DNA from: Euryodendron excelsum
Taxonomy: Eukaryota; Streptophyta; Magnoliopsida; Ericales; Pentaphylacaceae
DNA: 64,000 nucleotides
Assembly: GCA_033060915.1 (NCBI GenBank)
Contig: CM065388.1
Location: 29,414,001 to 29,478,000 of the forward strand
Direction: 5' to 3'
Part shown: piece after piece, positions 47,685 to 59,516 of the stretch
Layout of the letters: the number at the start of each line of letters is the position of its first letter
Position numbering within the stretch: position 1 is the first letter of the stretch
Notes under the pieces: generated by a model
What the model was told of the DNA's origin: nothing
The model's database searches: none
Seen by the model: only the letters and a program-made list of their open reading frames with translations
Position numbers and translations under genes: made by a program

Positions 47685-48620
47685 ATGGAATTACTTACTC
47701 TTAATACCTTAACTCAATTACTAGCAGAGGCAAGAGGAGTTAAGCATAAGATGACCGAAATGGAAGGCATGCTTTCCTCACTCTTATCCCACGCAACCCA
47801 TAAGCAAGCAGAGTCCTCCCAGGCCCAAACTCATGATGGACGAAAAAGGATGAAGAAGGAAGACCATGACTATGCCACCACCATTGCCTACCAACGACCT
47901 CCCCAGGCTGAGGGCCTTGCTCAAAGGGCTTCTAAACCAACCCCTAACCAAACACGAGGATTATATAATCTCTCCTTCGGATATCATCCCAACCCTTTTG
48001 GCGCTGCCACCGAAAATTGTCCCATTTTGAAACATAGAACCCGAAGCCCTTTCAATTCCCGAACCATCAACCCAGCTGCGACCTCACCAAAACTTGGTCC
48101 CCAATCATCAAGAACATCTACAACACCTCCTCGGCCTAGGCAAACAAGTGGGAAAAAGCGGATGTTTACTAAACTTGCATGCTCCCAGACCACGGCTTAT
48201 TTTGGCCTCTTAGCAGCTGGATATCTGAAACCTATACCTGCCCGACCCCAGCCGAATCCTCTGCCTCATTACTTCAAATCTGTAGAAAGCTGTAAGTATC
48301 ATTCGGATAACCAAGGACATGACACTGAAGATTGTTTGGCCCTTAAGCATAAGATTCAAGACCTGATAGATAACAAGATCATTGGGGTACAACCAACAAA
48401 TCCTTTTCTGAACAGCCTTACAGACCCTCTGCTGGACCACACCGTCAACATCGTTACGAGTTTGGTAACAACATGGTTTGTTTTGCTGTATGCCAAGAGA
48501 TATATTACAAGGATGGGAAGGAGATGGAATGCGACAATATGGAACAAAGACGTACTCAGTTACGATGCAACCCCAACAAAATGCCGACCCCCGAAGATGA
48601 ACTCACTTATGAATCTGTGA
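47685..48620 (+). CDS. gag: Short gag-like ORF of E2 (311 aa)
   Basis: The start ATGGAATTACTTAC is the first in-frame ATG after a stop-rich leader and aligns with GTG in E1. Residues 1-35 look amphipathic. Residues 95-130 carry NLSFGYHPNPFG. Residues 160-200 (KRMFTKLACSQTTAYFGLLA) and a zinc-binding C-X2-H-X5-H-X4-C (203-217, CKYHSDNQGHDTEDC) followed by KHKIQDLIDNKII fit the C-terminal part of Tat/Ogre gag. The capsid core normally upstream is missing, so 311 aa is short. After about residue 257 a frameshift replaces the ancestral tail, which continues in another frame to about 48957 with EDELTYESVKKIDREL. Whether a protein is made is unknown. Confidence 0.75.
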   Translation: MELLTLNTLTQLLAEARGVKHKMTEMEGMLSSLLSHATHKQAESSQAQTHDGRKRMKKEDHDYATTIAYQRPPQAEGLAQRASKPTPNQTRGLYNLSFGYHPNPFGAATENCPILKHRTRSPFNSRTINPAATSPKLGPQSSRTSTTPPRPRQTSGKKRMFTKLACSQTTAYFGLLAAGYLKPIPARPQPNPLPHYFKSVESCKYHSDNQGHDTEDCLALKHKIQDLIDNKIIGVQPTNPFLNSLTDPLLDHTVNIVTSLVTTWFVLLYAKRYITRMGRRWNATIWNKDVLSYDATPTKCRPPKMNSLMNL

Positions 48621-50933
48621 AGAAAATTGACCGAGAGCTGTCCAAACTAGGTAACAAAAATCTCCCATTGTGTAGACCTGAGGAGCATCGAGCCTCAACT
48701 GGAGGCCAACTGGAGGCCAGAGCAGAAAACCCCAGGCACGACCTATCGAGCTGGACAAATACGAGTCGCTTGAATGTTTTGTTATAGAAACTCCGGAGCA
48801 AACAAATGAAGGCAAGACAGTTGAGAAAGTTGACAATTACATCATCATCACCAACTCACTTGGAACTCCGGGAGAAGCATCTACCTATCCTGCCTTGGCT
48901 GAAAATCTCAACCGTGGATGGAATGCAGACGAAGGCACAAGCCCAAGACCTTACTAAAAAATGGGTTCCTTGCACAAGCGTACAAGAGAGGGGTGTTCTC
49001 ACCCACTTTCTTTCTTTCCCTTTCACTTTCTGTTTTTAAATTAATACTTACATTTTCTTATTGCTTAAGAACCTTATGTTTTCAGTAAAAAAAATAATAA
49101 TAATCAAATGACAGTCTTTTATTCCATTGTTGTTGTCTTGTCTTCCCTGGGGAATAGTGACTACTTTCTACGCAAGGGGCATGGTGTATCTTATGGAATG
49201 ATCCAACTTGAAGGGATGATAGCATGAGTTAACCACTCGCCAAATGATCAGCTTTCCAGAGAAAGAGAGGATAAGGATGAGTGAGGATACTACCCAAAGG
49301 CAACACTTGCAAGATTCGGAAGCTAAGCGATGTGTGGCCAATTTATCAAAATGAAGAGGAGCCATCTTTCACTCCCCCCACATATAAATAAAAGGAATGA
49401 ATCACTAATAAATAAACAAATGTGCTCACATTCCCTTTGCTTAAGCCCTAGAGCCTCGCAACAAACGAAGTTTTTCTTTGTCAACCCCGATCCAAGACTG
49501 TCCTCCCCACACTAGGGCAGACCATAGTTGAGAACTCTAGGAGTAGTGTCCACCTCTATCATGCTAGGGTAGTGTCGAAAGCTCTATGGATCAAGCAATC
49601 TAATTCAAAGTGAAGAGAGGCCCTCATTTCATCTCCCATACAGTCAAAAGTAATCCCTTGCCAAACCTGTTGAGCCAACTATCCTTTTCTCAAGAAAACC
49701 CCAACATAGGGAACACCACCCACACTGGGTAGATTGAACTGTAAAGGAAAAGATCTAAAGAAAAAGAGTCAAAGAATTAGTTGTTCCATAAAAGAAAAAG
49801 AAAGGGAAAAGCAAAGGAAAGGATTCGCCAAGGGGCAAGAGGCCGAAAAAAAAAAGAAAAAAAAATCATCCCTTAAGGAAAGGCCTGAAGAAAATCATGA
49901 TTGAGTCATCTTCAAAAGCATAATCAAATGATCAAAAGAAAAGAAAGTCATGTTTATCTCAAAAAGCATATGGAAGGGGTGAAAGAACAAGGTCATTTTC
50001 ACCATAAGAAGTCATGAAAAAAGGCAAGGAGAAAATTCAAAGGTGATCGTAGGTTACGAAGAAACCCAGTAGAAACAATAGGTTCGAGCCTTTACCCTTT
50101 TCTTGCAAAACCCTAAAAGCATGGCCTGCATTACAACCTTAGTAAAGTCCCCTCTGATTGAAAACGGATTGCTTGATCTAAATGAGCTGAACACGTTGCC
50201 AAAGCCAAGAAGGATGCTAGCCTTACTGAGAAAATGGTTAAGGATAGTATGGATCTAAACCTTGCTGAAAACAACATTAAATTTGAGCTTGCATATCCCG
50301 TTGTTTCTAAAACCCCTATAACTTAGCCTACATTACGGTCCTAAACAAAGTCTCCTCAGATTGAAATGACTGGCCACTTATCGCTCTGCCAAAGGTCATG
50401 TAAGCTATTGCTAAAACCCCGAGAGTCGAGAGTCTCAGCCCAATAACCCTATACACTAACCCTAAGATAGAAAGTTGGAGGTGATCAAGAGGTTGAGAAA
50501 GGTGTGAAATGCTATCATCCAATCAAAGTAGGGTTGAGCCAGAGGAGAGGCTAGACTCCCGAGGAGGAGGGAGTTACCATTCCCAAGACTACAAGTCTAA
50601 CAGCACCCTATGTCATTCTATTAACATATTTCTAACCTGTGCATACATTAAAAAAAAAAATCAGCATGGGTTTTGCACACATAGGATATAACTCCCTGTA
50701 GAAATAGAAGTCACCAACATCAACTCATGTAATAGATATCTAACATCATCATACATCACATGCATCTGATCATATGCCTAGCCATAAAGATCATAAATGT
50801 ATCTGTCTATCCATGCATCTAAGTACCATAAATATCCATTTTTGTACAAAATATGAAAGTAAAACAGTCTGACATACATATAACTCAGGGACAAGGGGTA
50901 AAAGAGGATCAGAATCTCTACAAGGGGCATCTA
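48621..50933 (+). other. Spacer of E2 where pol is expected
   Basis: There are no protease, RT, RNase H or integrase motifs. 48621-48957 is the shifted gag tail. About 430 bp (49080-49510) has no counterpart in E1. A purine-rich block spans about 49740-49990. Confidence 0.7.
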
Positions 50934-52789
50934 TCACAGGTCAAAGTCGATATCATCTGGATTAAAATCCCCAAAACCTAGCATCGGAGGAGGAGGATAA
51001 CTACTTGAAACACCACCATCCTGTAGGGAAGATAGAGCTGAAATCAGCTGCATAGAAAAGGAACTAAGCAACAACAGAGCAAGAAGAAGCAAAGAGAGAA
51101 TAACTTCCCCCCCCCCCCCCCCCCACAGCCCATCTGAGATAACCGAGCTGTCAGGGAAGCTTCCTCGGCCTAGTACTGATCCCGCTCCATCTAGTACTGA
51201 TCTCTCTAGTCTCTCACAGTAGTAAACTCAGCCTGGGACACATATCCTCTGGCTCGGCACCACAAGTCAACTACCTCCTGGCTAACAGCATACCTGCCGA
51301 CTACTACCTCAAACCGGGTGAAGGCACCAACCGAATGAGCCCCAAAGTGTGCAGCATAGTCTGTATCCGGGGGAAGCAGGAACTCGGCACCCGGCTGACG
51401 CTCCTGGTAGGGGATAGGCACTCCAGCTACCAAGGCTCCAAACATATACTCTGGCAGAGCTCCTGCTGATCGTAACTCCTCATGAAACTAACGCCAGTGT
51501 CGCTCCCCAAGATAGGACTCCCAAGTGTCATCACTAAGAAAAGCAGCTCTCGACAGGGACAACGGGACCAAATATCGGACTGTCTTATAATGGACTGATC
51601 TAATGAAGGGCCGCCAGGTCACATCCCTCGCCTTCATTAGCTCCAAGTTAGCCTAGAGCGTCACAAAATTGGTAATCTCCGATCGCTGGGCTATCCGGTC
51701 ATGAGCCCACCTCAAAGCACGAGGATAGAGGTCATCCTCAACAACTGCAGGGCGACGCACCGGCAGGTACTCGTAGCTCCACCAGACAAGGAAAGGCCAG
51801 AAGCTAGTCATGCTGCCCCAACGGGAAGAAGTCCAAACCCGCATTGACCGAAGAAAGCAACTGAAAGAAAAGGACCCCCAGTCCAGCTCAGATAAAGCTC
51901 TAAAATCGGATACTATACTCACCAAACGACACGGCACGAGTGACTTCTTGTTGTTGCAGAAGCAGCTAAAGATGATATACAAAACAAGTCGCCATCTCAT
52001 GATGTCCCTCCTGGCAAGCGATGGCTCAATAGCAAAAGTACGATCATCTTGACTAATCCAAGAGACTGGGAAGGCAGAACGCTCAGGAGGAGGCAAGTCC
52101 AACAGCAAACAGGCCTCATCCCTACTGACTGGATGTAGGGTGATCCGCTGGCCGACAAAGGAGAGCCCTGTAATAATCGCCCAATCCAAAGGAGTGGGAC
52201 CTAACTCGAAGCCGACAAAATGAAAGGTCCCAGTCTCCCCAAACCACAGCTCAACCAACGCCAGTACTAAATGCCGGTTCAGGCGGTTAGCCTATAATCC
52301 CATAAAGGCGTCAAACCCAATCTCTGCCAAGAAGGCATGATATGATGGAGCAGCCCGTTGCATGGTCACAAAAACTTGATGAACAGCCCTTCTGAAAGTT
52401 GTATGTACCCGCGGAGGAGACAAATGCTGTCTAGAGTATACACTAGGGTGATAGGCAGGATCCCCGAGTGGTGGGACATTCGATATCTACAGATCTCCCA
52501 AGTCAGCATCCGTCTGCGTATGCCTGGAAGAAGCTCTCCCGTAATCAGTCATCTGATCCCCAGGGCCCGATTCCTCCTCCTGGGCACCAATCTCCTCCGC
52601 GAAAGCCTGCTCAACCAGAGGAAAAGGGTCGACAGGTAGCCTACTCCCCTGCCCACTCTGATTGGAGGAGGACCGTATGGTAGATCAACGACTACCTCTG
52701 GATCAACTAGAGCTGCTAGTAGAATCTGTTCGGGCCTCCTTCCCCTAGCGACGCCTCCTCTCAGAACCGTCATCACCTGCGTCTACCAT
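50934..52789 (-). pseudogene. Antisense PMD-like ORF of E2, two exons
   Basis: The ATG at 52789 opens a reverse-strand frame kept without frameshift to about 51125, with at least eight in-frame stops (for example TAG at 52745 and the stop at 51650). The domain order matches E1: FELGPTPLDWAIITGLSFVG, then WRLVLYIIFSCF, then WGSMTSFWPFLVWWSYEYLP, then a coiled-coil-like tail. Exon 2 (50934-51020, 87 nt) follows a CCCTACAG acceptor and ends GFGDFNPDDIDFDL and stop, as in E1. The donor is altered (GA where E1 has GT) beside an 18-base C run at 51107-51124. The protein is in the PMD group. Its role is unknown. Confidence 0.82.
51107..51124. repeat. 18-base C homopolymer
   Basis: It lies exactly at the exon 1/intron junction of the antisense ORF. 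It may be partly a sequencing or assembly artefact. Confidence 0.85.
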
Positions 52790-54130
52790 CCTGAAAAGAT
52801 AAGACAAGGTAAGAGGTGTGAATCTACCATATATGCAATAAATAATAACTAATAAAGCAAAATAAAATAAACAACTAACAAAAATAATAAATAAATAAAT
52901 AAAAAGATTTCAAATGATAAGTCAAAAATGAAATTTCCACACATCTTGATTTTCTAACTTCAAATCAAATCTCAAGGGTTTTTTTTTTCCTTCAAAAAGA
53001 TTTTATTTCTAAAAACTATAACCAACTCTTCCCCTAGTTTCTAAAAATTTCGGTAGAGTCCCGTTTAAAAATGGTCCCTACAACACCCACGACATCAACA
53101 CAAAACACAAAACGTGCACTTCACATTGTCACAATCACATGACATCAGCACCCGTGCACACTTTTCAATTTTTAAAAAATTTCAAAACACATGTTTTATT
53201 TCTCCAATAAATCCATGGTTTTCAAAAAATGCTTTAAATTCCTAAAAATTCTTTCAAATGTTTTCCAAAAATATTCCTACCTTTTTAAAATTTTAAACTC
53301 TCAAAAATCCCATCAATTTCCTGAGTTTTCTTATTGTTCTAAATTTTCTAAATATTTTCTTATTTTTCAAAAAATAAAAAATTCACCAAGTTTTCAAAAA
53401 ATCACGAAACTTCATACGGCTGTTGAACACATTTTTCTAAGGCCCATTGCACAAAAATATAGCCAAAAAACCCAATACCCAAGTCTGTAGAAATAAATTC
53501 ACTATTCTTGCAGAAAACCCTCTTCGCATAATCATGAAAAATCACTCAAATTTAATCAAACAAACACCAAAATGCAAAAATAATATCACCATCATGTTCA
53601 AAGCACATCAAAACATCAATTTCCACTATTCACATGATTCAAACGAAGCTCTGCACATTAAAATCAAAAAAATTTGAAAACTAACTTTTTGAAAGTTCTC
53701 CAACAAAATCTTTTCTTCCGGCAACTTTTCCGGTGACGTGGTCTCCTTCCGGCAATCACCTGTGGTCTCCAAGAAGTGCCCCTTCAAGGTTCAAGTCAAT
53801 TCTCATGCAGAATCTCTCGGATTTATGAGAACTCTCCAAAATGCCGCAGCTGTTCGAACCAGAAATTTTCTGGTTTTAATTCCAAGCTTGGCTCCACTAG
53901 CAGATGCGCCAGGCATTTTCTGCCAAAGGTGCCACTAGCTAGTGGCACCAATTGCAAATTCTGGGTAGCTTTGCCCCCTTTCCCGCCAAATCTCATTTTC
54001 GAAGGCCTTTTTGGCCCGCTATCCGTTTTCGACCCCCGTTGTTGAAAGATTTCCAATGTCCATCCCTCCGACTGCCTCGCTGTAAACATGGGACTCTTAC
54101 TTTTATCGTTTTCTGTCTTTGACAAGCAAA
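52790..54130 (-). promoter_or_regulatory. Region upstream of the antisense ORF in E2
   Basis: This is collinear with the E1 region. It has TGACGTGG near 53734 with TTCCGGCAA words on both sides, and a perfect 22-bp palindrome at 53928-53949 (GGTGCCACTAG and its complement). Confidence 0.5.
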
Positions 54131-54150
54131 GACAGAAAAAGAGGGGCAGC
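54131..54150 (+). other. Polypurine tract of E2
   Basis: GACAGAAAAAGAGGGGCAGC stands directly before the 3' LTR. Confidence 0.82.
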
Positions 54151-57100
54151 TGTAAGCACCCCATTTTTTACCGCTCTGCTGTCTACGCTTCGTCCAGACT
54201 TGTACTCAAGTCAATATGGATGTATTCCAATCGAAACCGATTTTCTAAGTCCAAATCTCGTTTGTCCATCGCCTCGGGGCCCACCAGGCCCAAATAGAGG
54301 CAAAATGACCAAAATGCCCTTACGGGCATTGTTCTTTCCAATTCCAACTCTAACCCCTCTCTCGAGACAGTTGTTTCCTCGAGATGCTAAATCTACTCCA
54401 ATTAGGCACGTCTTTTCGAAGACGATAAGACTCCTTTCCATTCCCTCTCTCGAGATAGTTTATTCTTCGAGACAGTTCCAAATCAAGCACGTCTTTTCGG
54501 AGACGATAAGTCCTCTTTCCAATCCCTCTCTCAAGACAGTTTATTCCTCGAGACGATTCCAAATCAGTCACTTCTTTTCGGAGACGATAAGTCCCCTTTT
54601 CAATCCCTCTCTCGAGACAGTTTATTCCTCGAGACGGTTCCAAATCAGGCGCGTCCTTTCAGAGATGATAAGTCCCCATTCCAACCCCTCTCTCGAGACA
54701 GTTTATTCCTCGATACGGTTCCAAATCAAGCACGTCTTTTGGGAGATGATAAGTCCCCTTTCCAATCCCTCTCTCTCGACAATTTATTCATTAAGACGGT
54801 TCCAAATCAGGCACGTCTTTTCGAAGACGATAAGTCCCCTTTCCAATCCCTCTCTCGAGACAGTTTATTCCTCGAGACGGTCCCAAATCAGGCACGTATT
54901 TTCGGAGACGATAAGACCCCTTTCCAATCCCTCTCTCGAGACAGTTTATTCCTCGAGACGGTCCGAGTAGCGGAAATACTCGCAAACATCACAACAGTTC
55001 GAGTAGCGAAAATACTCGTAAACAGGTTGATATAGGGAATTGCCAACAAACCCCTGTGTCACGATGACCGCCGTCAGAGTGGCAAAAACACTCAAAACCC
55101 AGGTCAACACCAGTGCCTGGTAGCCTACTTCGGTGAAAAATGACCAAACTGCCCATTTGGCCTTTTGCGAGACTTTCCGGTCAAGATGACCATTTTTCCC
55201 TTAGGCATCCAAACAGCCCGGGAACCACACCGGCTCTGGGAATCAAACCGGTAACCTTCTGAGACTGCTTTTTATAGTACTCTCAACCCTTCTTTATCTT
55301 TCCGGATCATTCTAAGTCAGTTCCGATTAACCCGATGCGGAATGACCATTTTACCCCTAGAGGGCCAGTCACCTTTTTCAACCACACCGGCTCTGGGTAG
55401 CAAAACCGGTAACCTCCTGAGACTACTTTTTATGGTGTTCTCAACCTCCCTTTACCTTTCCGGATCATTCCGAGTTAGTTCCGGCAAACCCGATGCGAAA
55501 TGACAGTTTTGCCCCTAGTGGGCCGATCACCTTTTCCAACCACACCGGCTCTAGGTATCAAACCAGCAACCTTTGAAAATATTCTGAATAATGTTTCCAA
55601 ATCTTGAGTCTTCTTTCGGGACAATCTGAGTCTGTCCCTGCAGCTTCCCAATCCGATTGACCGTTTTGCCCCTAAAGGCCCGGTCAACCCTTCCGACACA
55701 TCTTGTTTTCATTTTTCAAGTCAGAAACCTCCGGGACACTATTTTAAGTGTTCCTACTCTTTTTTGGCTTTCCAGGTCATTCTCGGTCATCCAAACTCCT
55801 TCCCGGACGTTCCGGAGTCACTCCTAGTGAAGACAAGCTAAAAATTACATGGTAGTCACTAGTACAGGCGCCCAAATCTAGTAAAAGATACGTTGCTTGC
55901 CGACCTTAAACATTTCCTAAATGCCTAGCGCCACTACAAGTCAAAAAATGGCCTAGCGCCACTACTAGCGGCGCCAAGCCAAAAAATGGCCTAGCGCCAC
56001 TCCTAGTGGCGCCAGTGTAAAGTTTGGCCTGGCATCACTACAACTGGCGCTAGTGTTGTCTAACCTCTATAAATACAAAGCCTCTTCCAACGTGAAAGGG
56101 ATCCCCAAACTCAATCTAAAAATCCTATATTTTGAAATATAGAGCTCGTGCACTCCCTAAACCCTAGCTTCTTTAGGTTTTCCTAACCCTAGCCACCATA
56201 CACTAAACCCTAGCCTCCTATACACTCATATACACCCTCATACATTCATACACTAACCTTCAACCCTCCTTTAAAAACTTGAAGAGCTACAATCTGAAGT
56301 TTGAAGACAACTTTTGAAGATTGAAGACGAAGATCAAGACGAAGACCGAAGACAAGCAAGGCGCGTAAAATAAAGAAGATATACGGTAAGCTTTCTCTTT
56401 AAATTTTCACACTTCCCCCTCTCTCTTCTCTCTCCTAACCCACTTGGGTTTTCTCTATTTTAATCCCCCATCTCTTCCCCCCCTTTCTTTACATGCTTGA
56501 AACAAGGGGATTCCCGGTCCATGTGTAGGATTGGGTTATTGGAGAGTCACCGTGTCGGGGGCTTTCTTCTAGTCTAACCGGAGACCACGTGGGCCCGGCC
56601 CCCTTGATTATGTGGTGAAGCCTTAGCCTTGTATGTTCACAACCCCAAAATTGCATTGTGCATATCATGATCTTGCATCATCCAAAAGTCATTTTGAAAG
56701 TTGTTTTCAAAATCGTTTTCAAACTTGTTTTCAAAATTGCATCAAAATCTCCTTTTCAAAACATGCTTTCAAAATCACAATCCTAGGGTGATTCAAGCCT
56801 TTCCATGGCTAGGATTGCTTTAGGAAAGTGTTACATTCAAAGTGACCAACATGGTCCATATTTTCAACCCTTGTTCTTTTCAAAACCACTTTCTTAAAGT
56901 GGTTCTAGCCCTCTTATGGCTAGAATCGCTTTAGGAAAGTGAGATGTTTTTCATACTTTCCAAAAAACTCTCTTTTCAAATCTCTTCCTAAAAATCTCAT
57001 TTTGAACATACTTTTCTAAAACTCTCCTTTCCAAAGTTGTTTTCAAAAACTCCATCCAAAAATCTATTTTTCAAAACTTCTCTTTTTAAACTCCTTTTCC

Positions 57101-59516
57101 AAAATGCTCTCTTTAAGGTCCACTTTCCAAAAATATTCCCTAGGTTTCCTTCTTAGAAAAACCTTTTCCTAAATCTCTTTCTTAAAATTCTCTTTCTAAA
57201 AAACTCCTCACTAGGATCTCTTTCCAAAAACTCTCTCTCCTTAAAATTCACTTTCTAAAAACACTCTCTAAATTCACTTTCCTGAAAATTCTCTCCAACA
57301 ACCTGCTTCCAAAAATCTTTCTAAAAAAACTCTTTTTCCAAAATCTTCCCTCTAGAAACTCCTCTCTAGGATTTTCTTCCAAAAGCTTGTTTCCAAAAAA
57401 CACACTTTCCAAAAATCCCTTTCCTTAGAGCCCAAGTCAAGCCCTAGAACTCACAATTAGGAAGCCCTAATTTTCTTTCCAAAAATATGATTTTCAAACT
57501 TGCCTTAAAACCTAAGTTTCCAAAACCTCTTGTTTTCACATCAAAGTTATATATATTTCCAAAACCTCCTTTTTACGTCAAAACTATAGTTTTCCAAACC
57601 TAGGGTTTCTAGAAACTTCCCTTTTCAAATCCTTGCTAAGTCCAATTTTCTCTTTACGAAAGCAAATCCAATATTCTCGATTAGGAAACTAGATTCTATC
57701 CTCCGTTTTTAGAAACAAAATCCAATCCCTTCCTAATCCAAATATTTTCTAAGTCAACTCCTTCCTAATCTTCCACTTTCCAAAATCTTAAGTTTCCAAA
57801 ACTTGAACATAACAATCTTTCCTACATTTTAAAACCCAAAATCTAAATCTTTCCTAATTTTCTAACCATAAGTTTCCCAAAACTTTTAACTTCCACATCT
57901 TTCCTAATTCAACCCCTTTCCAAATCTTAACTTTCCAAATTTAAGTTTTCAAATCTTTCCTAAACTCAACCTTTCCTAATCTCAGGATTTTCTAAAATTC
58001 AAACTCTAAAACTTTTTAAATCTTAAACTTTCTAAATTTCAAATTCTTCCAAATTCAAAACTTTCTTAAGTCAAAACTTTCTAAATCCAAATCTTTCGAA
58101 AATCCTAATTTTCTAAATTTCAAAATCTTTCCAAATTCTAAGCTTTCCAAGTTCAAACACTTTCTTAAGTTAAGAGTTTCTAAATCTAAAACTTTCTAAA
58201 TTCTAAACTTTCTTCTAACTCCAAATCTTTCCAATTCTAAAACTTTCCAAACTTAAAACTTTCTTATTTTTAAAACCTTTCTTAAAATGAAAACTTTCCT
58301 AATTTGAAAACTTTCCAAAAATAAAACTTTGCTAATTCAAAACTTTCCTAAATCGGACCTTTCCTAATTCGAACATTTCCTAAAATCTAATATTCCCAAA
58401 TCTTCCAAGTCCAACAGTCGAGTCAAATCTTTCTAAATCTCAAGTCTTTCCTAAGTCTCCTATCTTTCCTAAGTCTAGGTTTTCTAAACCTCCATCTTTC
58501 CAAAACAAGTCTAAATCTTTCTTCCAAGTTCTATTTTTCCAAATCAAAATCCAATCTCTTCAATTCCAAAATTCTAAATTCCAATTTTCAATCTTCTATT
58601 CTAAATTCAATCTCTCAATCTTCCAATTCAATTTTCAATTCAATCTATTTCTTTCAAATCAATCTCTTTTCAATCGGACTCTTGTCCGAACTACGACTGA
58701 CCTAATTCCTCCAAAATGATACGTAGGCAACCCTCATGGGAGCGGTCGCAACTTCTTTCAAATTTCAAATTCCACCACATTTTTCAAATCTCAAATTCTA
58801 CAATCTTTTCAAATCTCTAATGTATTTTCAAACTTCCAATTTCAAATTTCTATTTCCAATTTTTCAAACTTTCCAATTTCAATTCCATCTATTCAAATTT
58901 ATTTTTTAATCAAATCAATTTTAAATCAATCTCTTTCCAAATCTATTTTTCAATTCTCTTTCCTTGCACTTGCATATCATGCATCATGTTAGTTTATTTT
59001 CAATCATTGTTTTTCAAAGTGGATAGGATTGAACAATAGTTAGCTGAAGACTCTCATAGGTGAATCTAGGGTAGATTGACATGTAGGTACCGAAAGGGCG
59101 GGGTAGGGTGATGGCTTAGTGCGCCTTCCCTACACATAACCAACCTCCGAACCTAGGATCACTGATTTCAAAGACCAAAAACGGGGTTATTTTCTAAAAA
59201 GGACTAAATGTTTTCCAAAGGTTGCTAAACGACCCGTTTTCTTAAAAACCCTCTCTGGAGGTGATATTTTCAAAATCGTTTTCCAAAAACCCTAAGTGTA
59301 GTATTCGGATTATTCTTAGTTTTGAGATGACCTAACTCACCTTAATCAAGTTAGGTGGCGACTCCAAATCTTTTTCAAAAGCCCTTTATTCAAATCAATT
59401 TTCACTTCAAATCTAGTCGCACTCATTCTTCTAGGAGGGTGAGTTCTAATGAGAGAGTACAGTATTTTTCCCGCTTGTGTGAGTATTCCCCAAGTGCGAA
59501 AAATCTGTGCGCGACA
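54151..59516 (+). mobile_element. 3' LTR of E2 (5366 bp)
   Basis: It has the same parts as the 5' LTR: an 81-bp array at 54353-54962, GGCGCCAC palindromes at 55992-56014, TATA at 56068, telo boxes at 56159 and 56205, AATAAA at 56369, the hairpin CGGAC-TCTT-GTCCG at 58675-58688 and the primer word at 59356-59365, 160 nt before the end. Confidence 0.93.

Larger units (their letters stand above)
40860..59516 (+). mobile_element. Complete non-autonomous Tat-lineage element E2
   Basis: It starts TGTAAGCACCCCATTTTTGA and ends GCGCGACA. Flanks are CCTAT (40855-40859) and CCTGT (59517-59521), a target duplication with one transition. Layout is the same as E1: LTR, tRNA-Arg primer site, short gag, spacer, antisense PMD-like ORF, polypurine tract, LTR. 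The 7.9-kb internal region has no pol domain. Confidence 0.95.

Noticed and set aside
48473..48787. Separate 104-codon gene after the E2 gag ORF
   Set aside because: It is the displaced C-terminal part of the same gag. E1 shows the ancestral reading through this region.
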